DNA of 64,000 nt from Hydrogenophaga sp. Root209 (GTDB taxonomy: Bacteria; Pseudomonadota; Gammaproteobacteria; Burkholderiales; Burkholderiaceae_C): the NCBI RefSeq assembly GCF_001428625.1, contig NZ_LMIE01000001.1, positions 437,085-501,084 on the forward strand. The letters are read 5' to 3'. Shown here piece by piece: positions 33,733-41,776 of the stretch. The notes beneath the pieces were generated by a model that saw only the letters and a list, made by a program, of their open reading frames with translations, searched no databases and had not been told where the DNA came from. Positions within the stretch are counted from its first letter, which is position 1; each line of letters starts with the position of its first letter. The position numbers were made by a program, and so were the translations under genes.

Positions 33733-34386
33733 TCAGCGCGGTGGCGTGCCTGGCTGCGGCGCGGGCTCGCCGAGCACGTCGCGGGCAACCTGAGCGCCGA
33801 GTTCCTGGCAAGCGGCGGTGTGGGTGTCGGCGATCAGCGGAATCGGCAACAAGAACGCCGGCACGATGGTGGTGCCCTCGGAGCGGGACTGCTCGTGGGC
33901 GACGCTCTCGCGCCGCTCCAGGTTCCACAGCGCTGCAGCGAGCGTGGTGGTCTTGTCCTGCCAGGCGAAGCCCAGGCAGCCTCCGCCCCCGTAACCCGCG
34001 CCGCACAGGATGCCGCCCTGGAACGGAGCAACGTCGGTGCCGCCGGTGAACGCCACCAGGTGCGTGAGGCCGAGGCCGCGCAGCCGCTCCTGCACGGCGG
34101 GGCGGGCGAGCAGCTCGGCGAAGGCTTGTTCGTTGGGCGGCTGGGTGGCAGGCTCCAGGCGCGGGTAGAGCGCGTCGCGGATCACGCCTTGGTGGACGAC
34201 GCGCACGCCTGGCGCCCGCTCGCGAAGCGTGGTGGCAAGGCACTCCTCGGTTTCGCGGGCGAACCTGTGGCGGGGATCGGCCGGATCCGCTGGCCACCAC
34301 ACCAGGCCGACGACGGGCGGCTGTTCGGCAGCCGGCGCGAGCGGTGCCATCAGCACGATGAGAAGCGCGGCGAGCAGGCGCTTCAT
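33733..34386 (-). CDS. Exported protein of unknown function
   Basis: A 217-residue protein with a clear signal peptide (MKRLLAALLIVLMAPLAPAA, cleavage near residue 20). The mature part has a Gly-rich segment with two cysteines (GGILCGAGYGGGGCLGFAWQDKTTT) and a conserved-looking C-terminal Cys (TAACQELG). The start at 34386 overlaps the preceding lipoprotein stop by four bases (ATGA), so the two are co-translated. No family recognised; the pattern of an exported protein paired with a lipoprotein suggests a periplasmic complex. Confidence 0.68.
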   Translation of the reverse strand: MKRLLAALLIVLMAPLAPAAEQPPVVGLVWWPADPADPRHRFARETEECLATTLRERAPGVRVVHQGVIRDALYPRLEPATQPPNEQAFAELLARPAVQERLRGLGLTHLVAFTGGTDVAPFQGGILCGAGYGGGGCLGFAWQDKTTTLAAALWNLERRESVAHEQSRSEGTTIVPAFLLPIPLIADTHTAACQELGAQVARDVLGEPAPQPGTPPR

Positions 34387-34997
34387 CGCGCCTCCTGCTT
34401 GCGCGCAGCCCAGCGCTTGACCTCGGGGTCGGCCTCGAACTCGAGCAGGAAGCGCGCGACCGCCTCGCGCATCACGTGGTCGGCCTGCTGGCCGATGCAG
34501 GCGCCGATGTCGGGCAGGCACTCGCCGATCTTGCGCTGGTCGGTGGATTCGGCTTCTGCGGTCCAGCATTTGACCGGCGTGGCGTCGGGCTCGTAGAGGC
34601 AGATGCGATAGCGCGCGCGGATACGGTCGGGTCGGGTGGCGTCGTTGCCGAGCGCGACGTCCATGTCGGCTTCGGCGAGCTCAATCACGCCCTCGACCGC
34701 GGGTGGCTGCGAGCGCCATGGCGGCCAGTCGGGCAGGTCGACCACCCTGGCGAACAGCGCGTCCCACGCTTGGCGCAAGCGCGCTGCGCTGGACTCGCCG
34801 ACGTGGATGCGCACGATCGGTGTAGGCAGCACATAGCCGCGCGCCTTGCCGGGGAAGGATGCGCCGACGGTCACGTCGAGCTTATCCACCAGCGCCGGCT
34901 GCTCCATCCTGCCGGGCAGCTCGACAGCGCCGCCCATGCAGCCGACGAGCAGGGCGAGCAGGGCGAGCAAGGCAAGAGGGCGGATGGTGCGAGACAT
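34383..34997 (-). CDS. Predicted lipoprotein of unknown function
   Basis: A 204-residue protein with a lipobox LALLVGC (Cys20). The mature domain contains two short Cys-bearing segments (CLYEPDATPVKCW and CLPDIGACIGQQ) and a C-terminal amphipathic helix. ATG 34997 begins a typical signal sequence; the frame is open further upstream but without one. It is translationally coupled to the exported protein downstream. Its C-terminal layout (helix with ADHVMREAVARFL) is similar in style to that of the lipoprotein at 33136-33729, but I cannot show homology by eye. Confidence 0.68.
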   Translation of the reverse strand: MSRTIRPLALLALLALLVGCMGGAVELPGRMEQPALVDKLDVTVGASFPGKARGYVLPTPIVRIHVGESSAARLRQAWDALFARVVDLPDWPPWRSQPPAVEGVIELAEADMDVALGNDATRPDRIRARYRICLYEPDATPVKCWTAEAESTDQRKIGECLPDIGACIGQQADHVMREAVARFLLEFEADPEVKRWAARKQEAR

Positions 34998-35349
34998 GGT
35001 AGGGCGGTGGGGTGGGCGCGGGGCACGGAGCCGGCCGGCAGCCGCCTCATGAGAGCCTGGTGAAAACGCCGCTTCGTGAGATCGCGTCAAGCGCTGGTCC
35101 GTGCATGGGACTGTATATCGCCATCAGCATCAATGCCCGCGGTCGGAAGGTCCAGCGACTGCTTGGTTTCAGCCAGTTTGAGTGCGCTCCCCGCTGACCA
35201 ACGACAGCACTCGCTGCCAAGCGGCTCTCTGGTGGACAGCTACCAACCAGTCGGTGTGATTGAAGCGCCGTGAACTTCGAGAAACCGACATTGCGATTGG
35301 GCGCAGCGACGCTTGTCACGGCGCCTGGTTCGCACACGCACCAGTGCCC
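34998..35349. other. Intergenic stretch without recognisable gene
   Basis: About 350 bases between the lipoprotein start and the 3' end of copA. Base composition is more AT-rich than the flanks. Short frames exist on both strands but none has a ribosome-binding site or family likeness. The right part lies downstream of copA; no clear terminator hairpin with T-run was found. Confidence 0.5.
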
Positions 35350-37545
35350 TCAACCTCTGCGCTTCCAACCCCGCAGCAGCAGCGCATTGCTCACCACGCT
35401 CACACTGCTCAATGCCATCGCAGCACCCGCCACCACCGGGTTCAGCAAACCAGCCACCGCCAGCGGGATCCCGATCACGTTGTAGGCAAAGGCCCAGAAC
35501 AGGTTTTGCCGGATCTTGCGGTAGGTGCGGCGCGAGATGTCGATCGCATCGGCCACCAGCGCGGGGTCGCCCCGCATCAGGGTGATGCCCGCGGCGTGCA
35601 TGGCGACGTCGGTGCCGGTGGACATGGCGATGCCCACGTCGGCCAGGGCCAACGCCGGTGCGTCGTTGATGCCGTCCCCCACCATGGCCACCGCTCGGCC
35701 ACCTTCCTTGAGCCGGTTCACGATGGCTGCTTTGTCTGCGGGCAACACCTCGGCTTCGATGTGGTCAATGCCCAGAGCACTCCCGACGGCCATCGCGCTT
35801 CCCAGGTTGTCGCCAGTGACCATCACGGTGTAAATACCCAAAGCCTGCAGGCTCCGAATGGCTGTCATGGCGCTGGTCTTGGGAGCATCGCCAAAGGCCA
35901 GCATGCCCACCAGAGCAGGTGCTTGCGTCACGTCGGCGAGCCATGACACCGTGCGTCCTTCGTCTTCAAGCCGGCGCGCTGGCTCGGCCATGACCGATGT
36001 GTCCACGCCCAGCTCCTGCATGTAACGCGGGCTTCCGAGCCGCAAGGCACGACCCTGCACCTCGGCCGACATGCCGCGCCCAGGCACGGCACTCACCTTG
36101 GCGGCCGATAGCAAAACAAGACCAGCCTCTTCGGCGGCGTTCATCACGGCACGTGCCAGCGGGTGTTCGCTGCCCGCCTGAATGGCGGCGCTCCAGGACA
36201 GCAACTGGTGATCATGGCCGGGAGCAGCGACCGCCGCGACCAGCGTCGGCTTGCCTTCGGTGAGCGTTCCCGTCTTGTCAAACGCGACGGTGTTGATGCG
36301 GTGCGCGATCTCCAGCGCTTCAGCATCCTTGATCAGGATGCCCTGGCGAGCGGCCACCCCGGTGCCGGCCATGATGGCAGTGGGGGTCGCCAGGCCCAGG
36401 GCACACGGACAGGCGATGACCAGCACCGCCACCGCGTTCAGAATGGCCTGCTCCCAATGGCCGGTGGCCAGGCCCCAGCCCAGCAGGGTGAGTGCGGCGA
36501 TGAGCAGGACGACCGGAACAAAGACGGCACTCACGCGGTCCACGATGCGCTGAATCGGGGCCTTCTTCGCCTGAGCCGATTCGACCATGCGCACGATGCG
36601 CGAGAGCGTGGACTCGGCGCCCACCGCCGTGGTTTCCACCAACAGCAGGCCCTCGGCATTGACGGCGCCGCCTGTGACCTTGTCGCCCGCGTGTTTGACC
36701 ACGGGCAGGCTCTCACCCGTGATCAACGATTCGTCCACCTGGCTGGACCCGGTGGTGACCACGCCATCCACCGGAATGCGCTCACCCGGGCGAATCACCA
36801 CGGTGTCACCCACCTTCACCTGGGCAATGGCGACGTCCACATCGCCATAGGACATGCGCACGCGCGCCACCTCGGGCTTGAGGGCATTGAGGGCTGCAAT
36901 GGCGGCGGTGGTCTGGCGTTTGGCGCGCGACTCCAGCCATTTGCCCAGCAACACCAGCGTGATGATCACGGCAGAGGCTTCGAAGTACAGGTGCGGCGTG
37001 CCGTGTTCGAGGTGCTTGAACAGCAGATACACACTCAGACCGTATCCGGCGCTGGTACCCAGTGCCACCAGCAGGTCCATGTTGCCTGCGCCGGCGCGAG
37101 CCGCCTTCCAGCCCGCGCGGTAGAAGCGCGCGCCCAGCCAGAACTGCACCGGTGTGGCCAGTGCCAGCTGCAGCCAACCGTTGATTGTCCAATCGACGCC
37201 GAAGACCATGGCAAACATGGGCAGCACGAGAGGGAGCGACAGCAAAGCGGCGAGCGCGACAGGCCACCAGGGCTCGCCTTTGCTTCTTGTGGGCTGTGTG
37301 CCTTGTTCCTCACTCGGTTCTTTGCCCACGCTGTAGCCGGCCTTGTGCACCGCGGCCACCAGGCTGGCCGGCAGTGTGGAAGCAGCAGCGTTCACCGTGG
37401 CCCGTTCCGTGGCCAGGTTGACGCTGACTTCCTTCACGCCGGCAACAGCCTTCAAGGCCTTCTCGACGCGGCCAACGCACGAGGCGCAGGTCATGCCTTC
37501 GATGGGAAACTGATGCTCGATGAGCGACAAGGTGGCGGTGTTCAT
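35350..37545 (-). CDS. copA: Copper-exporting P1B-type ATPase CopA
   Basis: A 731-residue inner-membrane pump that exports Cu(I) using ATP. There is one N-terminal metal-binding domain (GMTCASC, Cys20 and Cys23). The transport site [10 protein letters not shown] is near residue 378, the phosphorylation motif DKTGTLTEG near 419, followed by the SEHPLA ([10 protein letters not shown]) nucleotide-binding motif, TGDN and [22 protein letters not shown] 37545 starts the metal-binding domain; the upstream open frame runs into the operator region. It is divergent from the CopZ-like gene and preceded by a CueR-type promoter. Confidence 0.96.
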   Translation of the reverse strand: MNTATLSLIEHQFPIEGMTCASCVGRVEKALKAVAGVKEVSVNLATERATVNAAASTLPASLVAAVHKAGYSVGKEPSEEQGTQPTRSKGEPWWPVALAALLSLPLVLPMFAMVFGVDWTINGWLQLALATPVQFWLGARFYRAGWKAARAGAGNMDLLVALGTSAGYGLSVYLLFKHLEHGTPHLYFEASAVIITLVLLGKWLESRAKRQTTAAIAALNALKPEVARVRMSYGDVDVAIAQVKVGDTVVIRPGERIPVDGVVTTGSSQVDESLITGESLPVVKHAGDKVTGGAVNAEGLLLVETTAVGAESTLSRIVRMVESAQAKKAPIQRIVDRVSAVFVPVVLLIAALTLLGWGLATGHWEQAILNAVAVLVIACPCALGLATPTAIMAGTGVAARQGILIKDAEALEIAHRINTVAFDKTGTLTEGKPTLVAAVAAPGHDHQLLSWSAAIQAGSEHPLARAVMNAAEEAGLVLLSAAKVSAVPGRGMSAEVQGRALRLGSPRYMQELGVDTSVMAEPARRLEDEGRTVSWLADVTQAPALVGMLAFGDAPKTSAMTAIRSLQALGIYTVMVTGDNLGSAMAVGSALGIDHIEAEVLPADKAAIVNRLKEGGRAVAMVGDGINDAPALALADVGIAMSTGTDVAMHAAGITLMRGDPALVADAIDISRRTYRKIRQNLFWAFAYNVIGIPLAVAGLLNPVVAGAAMALSSVSVVSNALLLRGWKRRG

Positions 37546-37575
37546 GAGGCACTCCAAGGGTTGAGGGTGGAGCGA

Positions 37576-37606
37576 ATGGTTGGCCTTGCCACGGTGGCAA
37601 GCGCAA
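37576..37606 (-). promoter_or_regulatory. CueR-type promoter/operator of copA
   Basis: Reading leftward, -35 TTGCGC (37601-37606) and -10 AACCAT (37576-37581) are separated by 19 bases, the over-long spacer used by MerR-family activators. The spacer holds the palindrome CTTGCCAC-G-GTGGCAAG at 37585-37601. This matches the CueR operator type (CCTTCCC/TTGCCAC with AAG ends). Confidence 0.8.
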
Positions 37607-37619
37607 CGGCAGATGCGAC

Positions 37620-37650
37620 TTGACATTGCCACCGTGGCAATACCCACAGT
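37620..37650 (+). promoter_or_regulatory. CueR-type promoter/operator of the CopZ-like gene
   Basis: Rightward -35 TTGACA (37620-37625) and a weak -10 CACAGT (37645-37650) are 19 bases apart. The spacer carries the palindrome ATTGCCAC-C-GTGGCAAT (37625-37641), almost the same as the copA operator 40 bases away. Confidence 0.78.
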
Positions 37651-37683
37651 GCGGGTTCCCTCAACCCTCTTACGGAGTCATCC

Positions 37684-37875
37684 ATGCACGAATTCCACCT
37701 CCCCGACATGACCTGCGGCCACTGCGCTTCCAAGGTGAACGTCACCCTGAAACTGGTTGATCCAGCATGCGAGATACAGGTCGATCTTCCGCGACGTCTG
37801 ATCACTGTGAAAAGCGGTGAAGACCGCGATGCTCTGGTCGAAGCGCTGGCTGACGCTGGCTACCCAACCCTTTGA
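37684..37875 (+). CDS. copZ: CopZ-like heavy-metal-associated copper chaperone
   Basis: A 63-residue cytoplasmic protein with the ferredoxin-like HMA fold. The metal site is DMTCGHC (Cys11, Cys14), and the pattern FHLPDMTCGHCASKVNVTLK, then VDLPRRLITVKS, then ALADAGYPTL fits the whole domain. It would bind Cu(I) and hand it to CopA, whose gene is divergent across 138 bp. A TACGGAG-like site lies upstream. Upstream of it is a CueR-type promoter, and cueR follows 100 bases downstream. Confidence 0.9.
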   Translation: MHEFHLPDMTCGHCASKVNVTLKLVDPACEIQVDLPRRLITVKSGEDRDALVEALADAGYPTL

Positions 37876-37908
37876 ACCCCGCTCCTCAGGGCTCTCCCGG
37901 TGAGGGCC

Positions 37909-37939
37909 TTGACCTTCCCACCATGACAAGCTACATCCT
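37909..37939 (+). promoter_or_regulatory. CueR-type promoter upstream of cueR
   Basis: TTGACC (37909-37914) and CATCCT (37934-37939) are 19 bases apart. The spacer region CTTCCCAC-C-ATGACAAG (37914-37930) is an imperfect palindrome of the same kind as the two copA/copZ operators, suggesting autoregulation. Confidence 0.65.
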
Positions 37940-37975
37940 TCGACCGTTGGAGTCATTCAAACCCCGGAGCGCACC

Positions 37976-38518
37976 ATGACCACTCTGATGAACATCGGCG
38001 AAGCGGCTGCCGCCGCAGGCGTTTCCGCGAAGATGATCCGCCACTATGAACAGATCGGCCTGCTGCCCGAGGCAGAACGCAGCGAGGCGGGCTACCGACT
38101 CTATGGCGATCGGGAGGTCTCGGTGTTGCGGTTCGTCCGGCAGTCGCGCCACCTGGGGTTCTCGGTGGCACAGATCGCCGAGCTCATGGGCCTGTGGAGC
38201 GATTCACAGCGCACGAGCCGCGAGGTGAAGGCCGTGGCACAACGTCACCTGGCGGACCTTGAGGAGAAGCGGCGAGAAATCGAGCAGATGATGGACGGGC
38301 TCTCGGTCTTGGTGACAGCCTGCCACGGCAACGAACAGCCGCACTGCGCGATCCTGGACAAGCTCTCGCGCGGCACCTTGACCCAGCACCAACCCCGGCA
38401 AAAGCCGCAGCTCAAAAGGTCTCGAGCTCTGACCGAGGTAGCCAGCACCGGCACTTCCGGCCCCATCGATCTCATGGCCTGGATGCGGGGGGTCCACGTT
38501 CACCACCATGGCCGCTGA
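37976..38518 (+). CDS. cueR: CueR, copper-responsive MerR-family activator
   Basis: A 180-residue regulator. The N-terminal winged helix (MNIGEAAAAAGVSAKMIRHYEQIGLLP) and long dimerisation helix are typical. The copper loop is ACHGNEQPHC, Cys116 and Cys124 spaced C-x7-C as in E. coli CueR. Unlike the usual ~135 residues, this protein has a C-terminal tail of about 45 residues rich in basic residues and ending HVHHHGR. It sits beside copA/copZ, whose promoters have the 19-base spacers that CueR remodels. Convergent with the sulfurtransferase gene. Confidence 0.92.
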   Translation: MTTLMNIGEAAAAAGVSAKMIRHYEQIGLLPEAERSEAGYRLYGDREVSVLRFVRQSRHLGFSVAQIAELMGLWSDSQRTSREVKAVAQRHLADLEEKRREIEQMMDGLSVLVTACHGNEQPHCAILDKLSRGTLTQHQPRQKPQLKRSRALTEVASTGTSGPIDLMAWMRGVHVHHHGR

Positions 38519-38602
38519 CCAAGCTGTTGCGACCGGTGATGATCTGCCGGGTCCATGCGATACCTTTGCACGCCAGAGTGGACGCAGGTGTGCACCAGTC
38601 GG

Positions 38603-39451
38603 TCAGGGCAGTGGCCCAGAGGCCAACGGGCGTGTGTCGTCGCTGCACCACTCGCTCCACGAGCCCGGGTAGAGACGGGCACCCGGGAGGCCGGCAAGTT
38701 CCATGGCAAGCAGGTTGTGGCAGGCGGTCACGCCGGAGCCACATTGCGCCACGACCTGCCCGGGCGGCTGGCCACCGGTCACGCGGTCGAAATCGGCCCG
38801 CAGCCGGGCGGCCGGATGGAAGCGGCCGCTGGCGTCCAGGTTGTCGGTGAAGGGCCGGTTGTGCGCGCCCGGGATGTGCCCCGCGCGCGGGTCCAGCGTT
38901 TCGCCCTCTCCGGCGTAGCGGCCGGCGCCTCGGGCATCGACCACCAGGAATTGCGCCTGCTCCAGGTTGGCCTGGACGTCGGCCGTGTTCACCATGTCCA
39001 CCAGGGGCTCGCGGCGCTCGAAGCGCGCGGGTGTGCGGTCGACCACGTCGGTCACCAGCACACCACCCCCGGCCTCCCAGGCTGGCAGACCGCCGTCGAG
39101 CACCGCGACATCGCCGTGACCGAGCCAGCGCAGCAGCCACCACAGGCGTGCTGCGTAGGCGCCGCCTGAAGCGTCGCAGGCGACGATGACATCGCTGTCG
39201 TGCACGCCCTGGGCGCGCAGCCACTCGCAAAGTGCGTCCGGATCGGGCAGCGGATGGCGGCCGTTGCGGCCGTTCGTGGGGCCGGAGAGCACACGGTCCA
39301 GGTGGGCGTGCACCGCGCCGGGGATGTGTCCCGCGGCAAACTGCTGCGCCCCGAGTTCGGGGTTGGCCAGGTCGTGGCGGCAGTCAAACACGCGCCATTC
39401 GGGGTGGGCGGCCAGGTCGGCCGCAGACACCAGGGGGGATTTCAGTGACAT
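38603..39451 (-). CDS. Sulfurtransferase with two rhodanese domains (SseA-like)
   Basis: A 282-residue enzyme of the thiosulfate/3-mercaptopyruvate sulfurtransferase type. The N-terminal domain is inactive (ACDASGGAYAARLWWLLRWLGH, no catalytic Cys). The C-terminal domain has the active loop VAQCGSGVTACHNLLA; CGSGVT is the 3-mercaptopyruvate-type loop. ATG 39451 begins MSLKSPLVSAADLAAHPEW; the longer open frame upstream is shadow of the CoA-transferase gene. It is the last gene of the catabolic operon, 23 bases after the CoA-transferase, an odd partner for that pathway. Confidence 0.9.
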   Translation of the reverse strand: MSLKSPLVSAADLAAHPEWRVFDCRHDLANPELGAQQFAAGHIPGAVHAHLDRVLSGPTNGRNGRHPLPDPDALCEWLRAQGVHDSDVIVACDASGGAYAARLWWLLRWLGHGDVAVLDGGLPAWEAGGGVLVTDVVDRTPARFERREPLVDMVNTADVQANLEQAQFLVVDARGAGRYAGEGETLDPRAGHIPGAHNRPFTDNLDASGRFHPAARLRADFDRVTGGQPPGQVVAQCGSGVTACHNLLAMELAGLPGARLYPGSWSEWCSDDTRPLASGPLP

Positions 39452-39474
39452 GGTGGGCAGGAGGTTGACAGGGT

Positions 39475-40695
39475 TCAGACCACGCCGGCGGCCTGCAGGG
39501 CCTGCCAGCGGGTGTCGTCCACGCGCAGGTGCTCGCGCAGCACCGCTTCGGTGTCGGCACCCAGCGCCGGCGGCGGGCGGTGCACGACGGGCGTGCGCGA
39601 GAAGCGGAACGGGCTGTGGATGACCGGCAGCTTGCCCAGGCGCGGGTCGTCCAGTTCCACGCGCAGGCCGCGGTGGCGTACCTGCGGATGCTCGAAGGCT
39701 TGCGCCATGTCGTTCACCGGGCCGCAGGGCACACCCGCTTCGCCCAGCATCTGCGAGAGCGCCTGTTTGTCCCAGGTGCGGGTGATCTCGGCGACCGCGC
39801 CATCGACCTCGGCCTTGTGGCGCATGCGCTCGGCGTTGGTCGCGAAATGCGGGTTCTCCAGCCAGTCGGTGCGGCCCAGGCATTTGCTCAGGCGCTGCCA
39901 CTGGTTGTCGTTGCCGATCTGGATCAGGATGTGCCCTTCCAGGCAGGGGAAGCAGTTGGACGGCGCGAACAGCAGGCTGCCATTGCCCGCGCGCTGCGGC
40001 ACGCGCCCGGTGGACAGGTAGGTCTGGCCCAGGTGCACGCTGGCGGCCAGCGCCACGTCGAGCAGCGCGATGTCCAGGTGCTGGCCCTCGCCGGTGCGCT
40101 CGCGGTGCAGCAGGGCGGCGAGCACGGTCGATGTGGCGACCATGCCGGTCATCACGTCCACCAGCGGCAGCATGGAGCGCATGGGCCCGGCGCCGGGCTC
40201 GCCCTCGGGCAGGCCGCAGGTGCTCATGATGCCGGAGATGGCCTGGAACACCGGGTCGTAGCCGGGCAGCGCGGCCATGGGGCCGTCCTGTCCGTAGCCG
40301 GTGATCGAGCAGTACACGAGGGACGGGTTGATCGCCCGCAGGCTCTCGTAGTCGAGCCGGTAGCGCTGCAGGTCGCCGGCCTTGAAGTTCTCCACCACCA
40401 CGTCGCACTGGCGCACCAGTTCGTGCACCAGGGCCTGACCCGCGGGCTGGGTGAAGTCGATGGTGAGGGAACGCTTGCCGCGGTTCACGCACACGTAGGA
40501 CGTGCTGTCCTTCGTGGGCTGGCCGTCGGCGCCGCGCAGGAAGGGCGGCGAGTGGCGCATCTCGTCGCCGGTGCCCTGGCGCTCGATCTTGAACACTTCG
40601 GCGCCCATGTCGGCCAGGGCCTGGGTGCACCAGGGACCGGCCAGCACGCGAGAGAGGTCCAGAACCTTGATGTGGGGAAGGATGGTGGGGGTCAA
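39475..40695 (-). CDS. CaiB/BaiF family CoA-transferase
   Basis: About 406 residues, the family's usual size. It opens LPHIKVLDLSRVLAGPWCTQALADMGAEVFKIERQGTGDEMR and contains VNRGKRSLTIDFTQPAGQ and SITGYGQDGPMAALPGYDPVFQA, all class III CoA-transferase marks. These enzymes move CoA between carboxylic acids. The start is uncertain: TTG 40695 begins the conserved region, while GTG 40740 would overlap the upstream gene; neither has a good ribosome-binding site. Position with an enoyl-CoA hydratase-like and a hydroxy-acid oxidase gene suggests activation of an organic acid. Confidence 0.85.
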   Translation of the reverse strand: MTPTILPHIKVLDLSRVLAGPWCTQALADMGAEVFKIERQGTGDEMRHSPPFLRGADGQPTKDSTSYVCVNRGKRSLTIDFTQPAGQALVHELVRQCDVVVENFKAGDLQRYRLDYESLRAINPSLVYCSITGYGQDGPMAALPGYDPVFQAISGIMSTCGLPEGEPGAGPMRSMLPLVDVMTGMVATSTVLAALLHRERTGEGQHLDIALLDVALAASVHLGQTYLSTGRVPQRAGNGSLLFAPSNCFPCLEGHILIQIGNDNQWQRLSKCLGRTDWLENPHFATNAERMRHKAEVDGAVAEITRTWDKQALSQMLGEAGVPCGPVNDMAQAFEHPQVRHRGLRVELDDPRLGKLPVIHSPFRFSRTPVVHRPPPALGADTEAVLREHLRVDDTRWQALQAAGVV

Positions 40696-40717
40696 GGGGT
40701 GTTCCGGCGGGGGGGGA

Positions 40718-41728
40718 TCATTCGACGACGATGCGCGCACGCTGCTGGATGGCGTCGTAGCGCTTCACGTCTTCCTTGATCAGGTTGCTGAAGGCCGCAC
40801 CGGGCAGGTGGGCGGGGACCAGGCCGGCCGTGGCCAGCATCTTGCGGGCCTCCGGGTCGCTGGCCATGCCTTGCAGCACGCCATTGATCTTGTCCACCAC
40901 CTCGCGTGGCAGGTTGGCCGGGCCGAAAAGGCCGAACCAGCCGGTGATGTCCAACTCGGGTCCGCCGGACTCTTTGATGGTCGGGATGTCGGGGTAGGCG
41001 TCGACGCGGCTGGCGTGCGTGGTGGCCAGCACCTTGATGCGCCCGCCATTGCGTTGGTTGAGCACCAGTGGGTCGATCATGAGTTCGATGCGGCCGGCCA
41101 CCATCTCGTTGAGCGCCGAGGCGCTGCCCCGGCCAGGGATGTGCACGATGTAGGTGCCGGTCTGCTGCTTGAAGTATTCGCCCATGAAATTGCCGAACGA
41201 GCCGCTGCCCGCGGAGCTGTAGTTGAGCTTGCCCGGGTTGCGCCTCGTGTAGGCGATGAACTCGCCCACGGTGTCGGCCGGCACGGTGCTGCTGATGGCG
41301 ATGTAGTTGGGCGCGTCGGCCACCTTGGCCACGGGCGTGAAGGCGGTCGCAGGGTCGTAGGGCGAAGGCTTCTTGACCACCGACTGCACCACCATCGAGC
41401 CGTTGTTGCCCGAGAGCAGGGTGTAGCCATCGGGCGCGGCGCGCATCACCCCGCCGGAGCCCACGATACCGGCCGCACCGGGCTTGTTCTCCACCACGAA
41501 GGGCTGGCCCAGCGCTTTCTGCAGCCGGTCGGCCACCAGGCGCGCCACCACGTCGTTGGTGCCACCCGGGTTGTAGGGCGAGACGATGGTGACGCTGCGG
41601 GTCGGCCATTTGTCGACCTGGGCCTGGGCTGCGGGCAGCAGGCAGATGGCGCAGGCTGCAGTTGCCGCACCGCGCAGCAGCTGGCGCCGCGTGGTGCGCG
41701 TCGCGGCGAAAGGTTTGAGCGATTTCAT
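40718..41728 (-). CDS. Bug/TctC-family tripartite tricarboxylate receptor
   Basis: A 336-residue periplasmic binding protein. The signal peptide carries a Tat-like twin arginine (TRRQLLRGAATAAC) and ends AAQAQVD. Mature sequence shows the Bug pattern VTIVSPYNPGGTNDVVARLVADRLQKALGQPFVVENKPGAAGIVG and LNYSSAGSGSFGNFMGEYFKQQTG. Such receptors are greatly expanded in Burkholderiales and bind carboxylates; no membrane partner genes are adjacent, which is common. It probably delivers the substrate of this operon. Confidence 0.9.
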   Translation of the reverse strand: MKSLKPFAATRTTRRQLLRGAATAACAICLLPAAQAQVDKWPTRSVTIVSPYNPGGTNDVVARLVADRLQKALGQPFVVENKPGAAGIVGSGGVMRAAPDGYTLLSGNNGSMVVQSVVKKPSPYDPATAFTPVAKVADAPNYIAISSTVPADTVGEFIAYTRRNPGKLNYSSAGSGSFGNFMGEYFKQQTGTYIVHIPGRGSASALNEMVAGRIELMIDPLVLNQRNGGRIKVLATTHASRVDAYPDIPTIKESGGPELDITGWFGLFGPANLPREVVDKINGVLQGMASDPEARKMLATAGLVPAHLPGAAFSNLIKEDVKRYDAIQQRARIVVE

Positions 41729-41776
41729 GGTGTCTCCTTCTGTTGTGGTGGCTGACTGGCTTGGCGCGGCCGCCGT

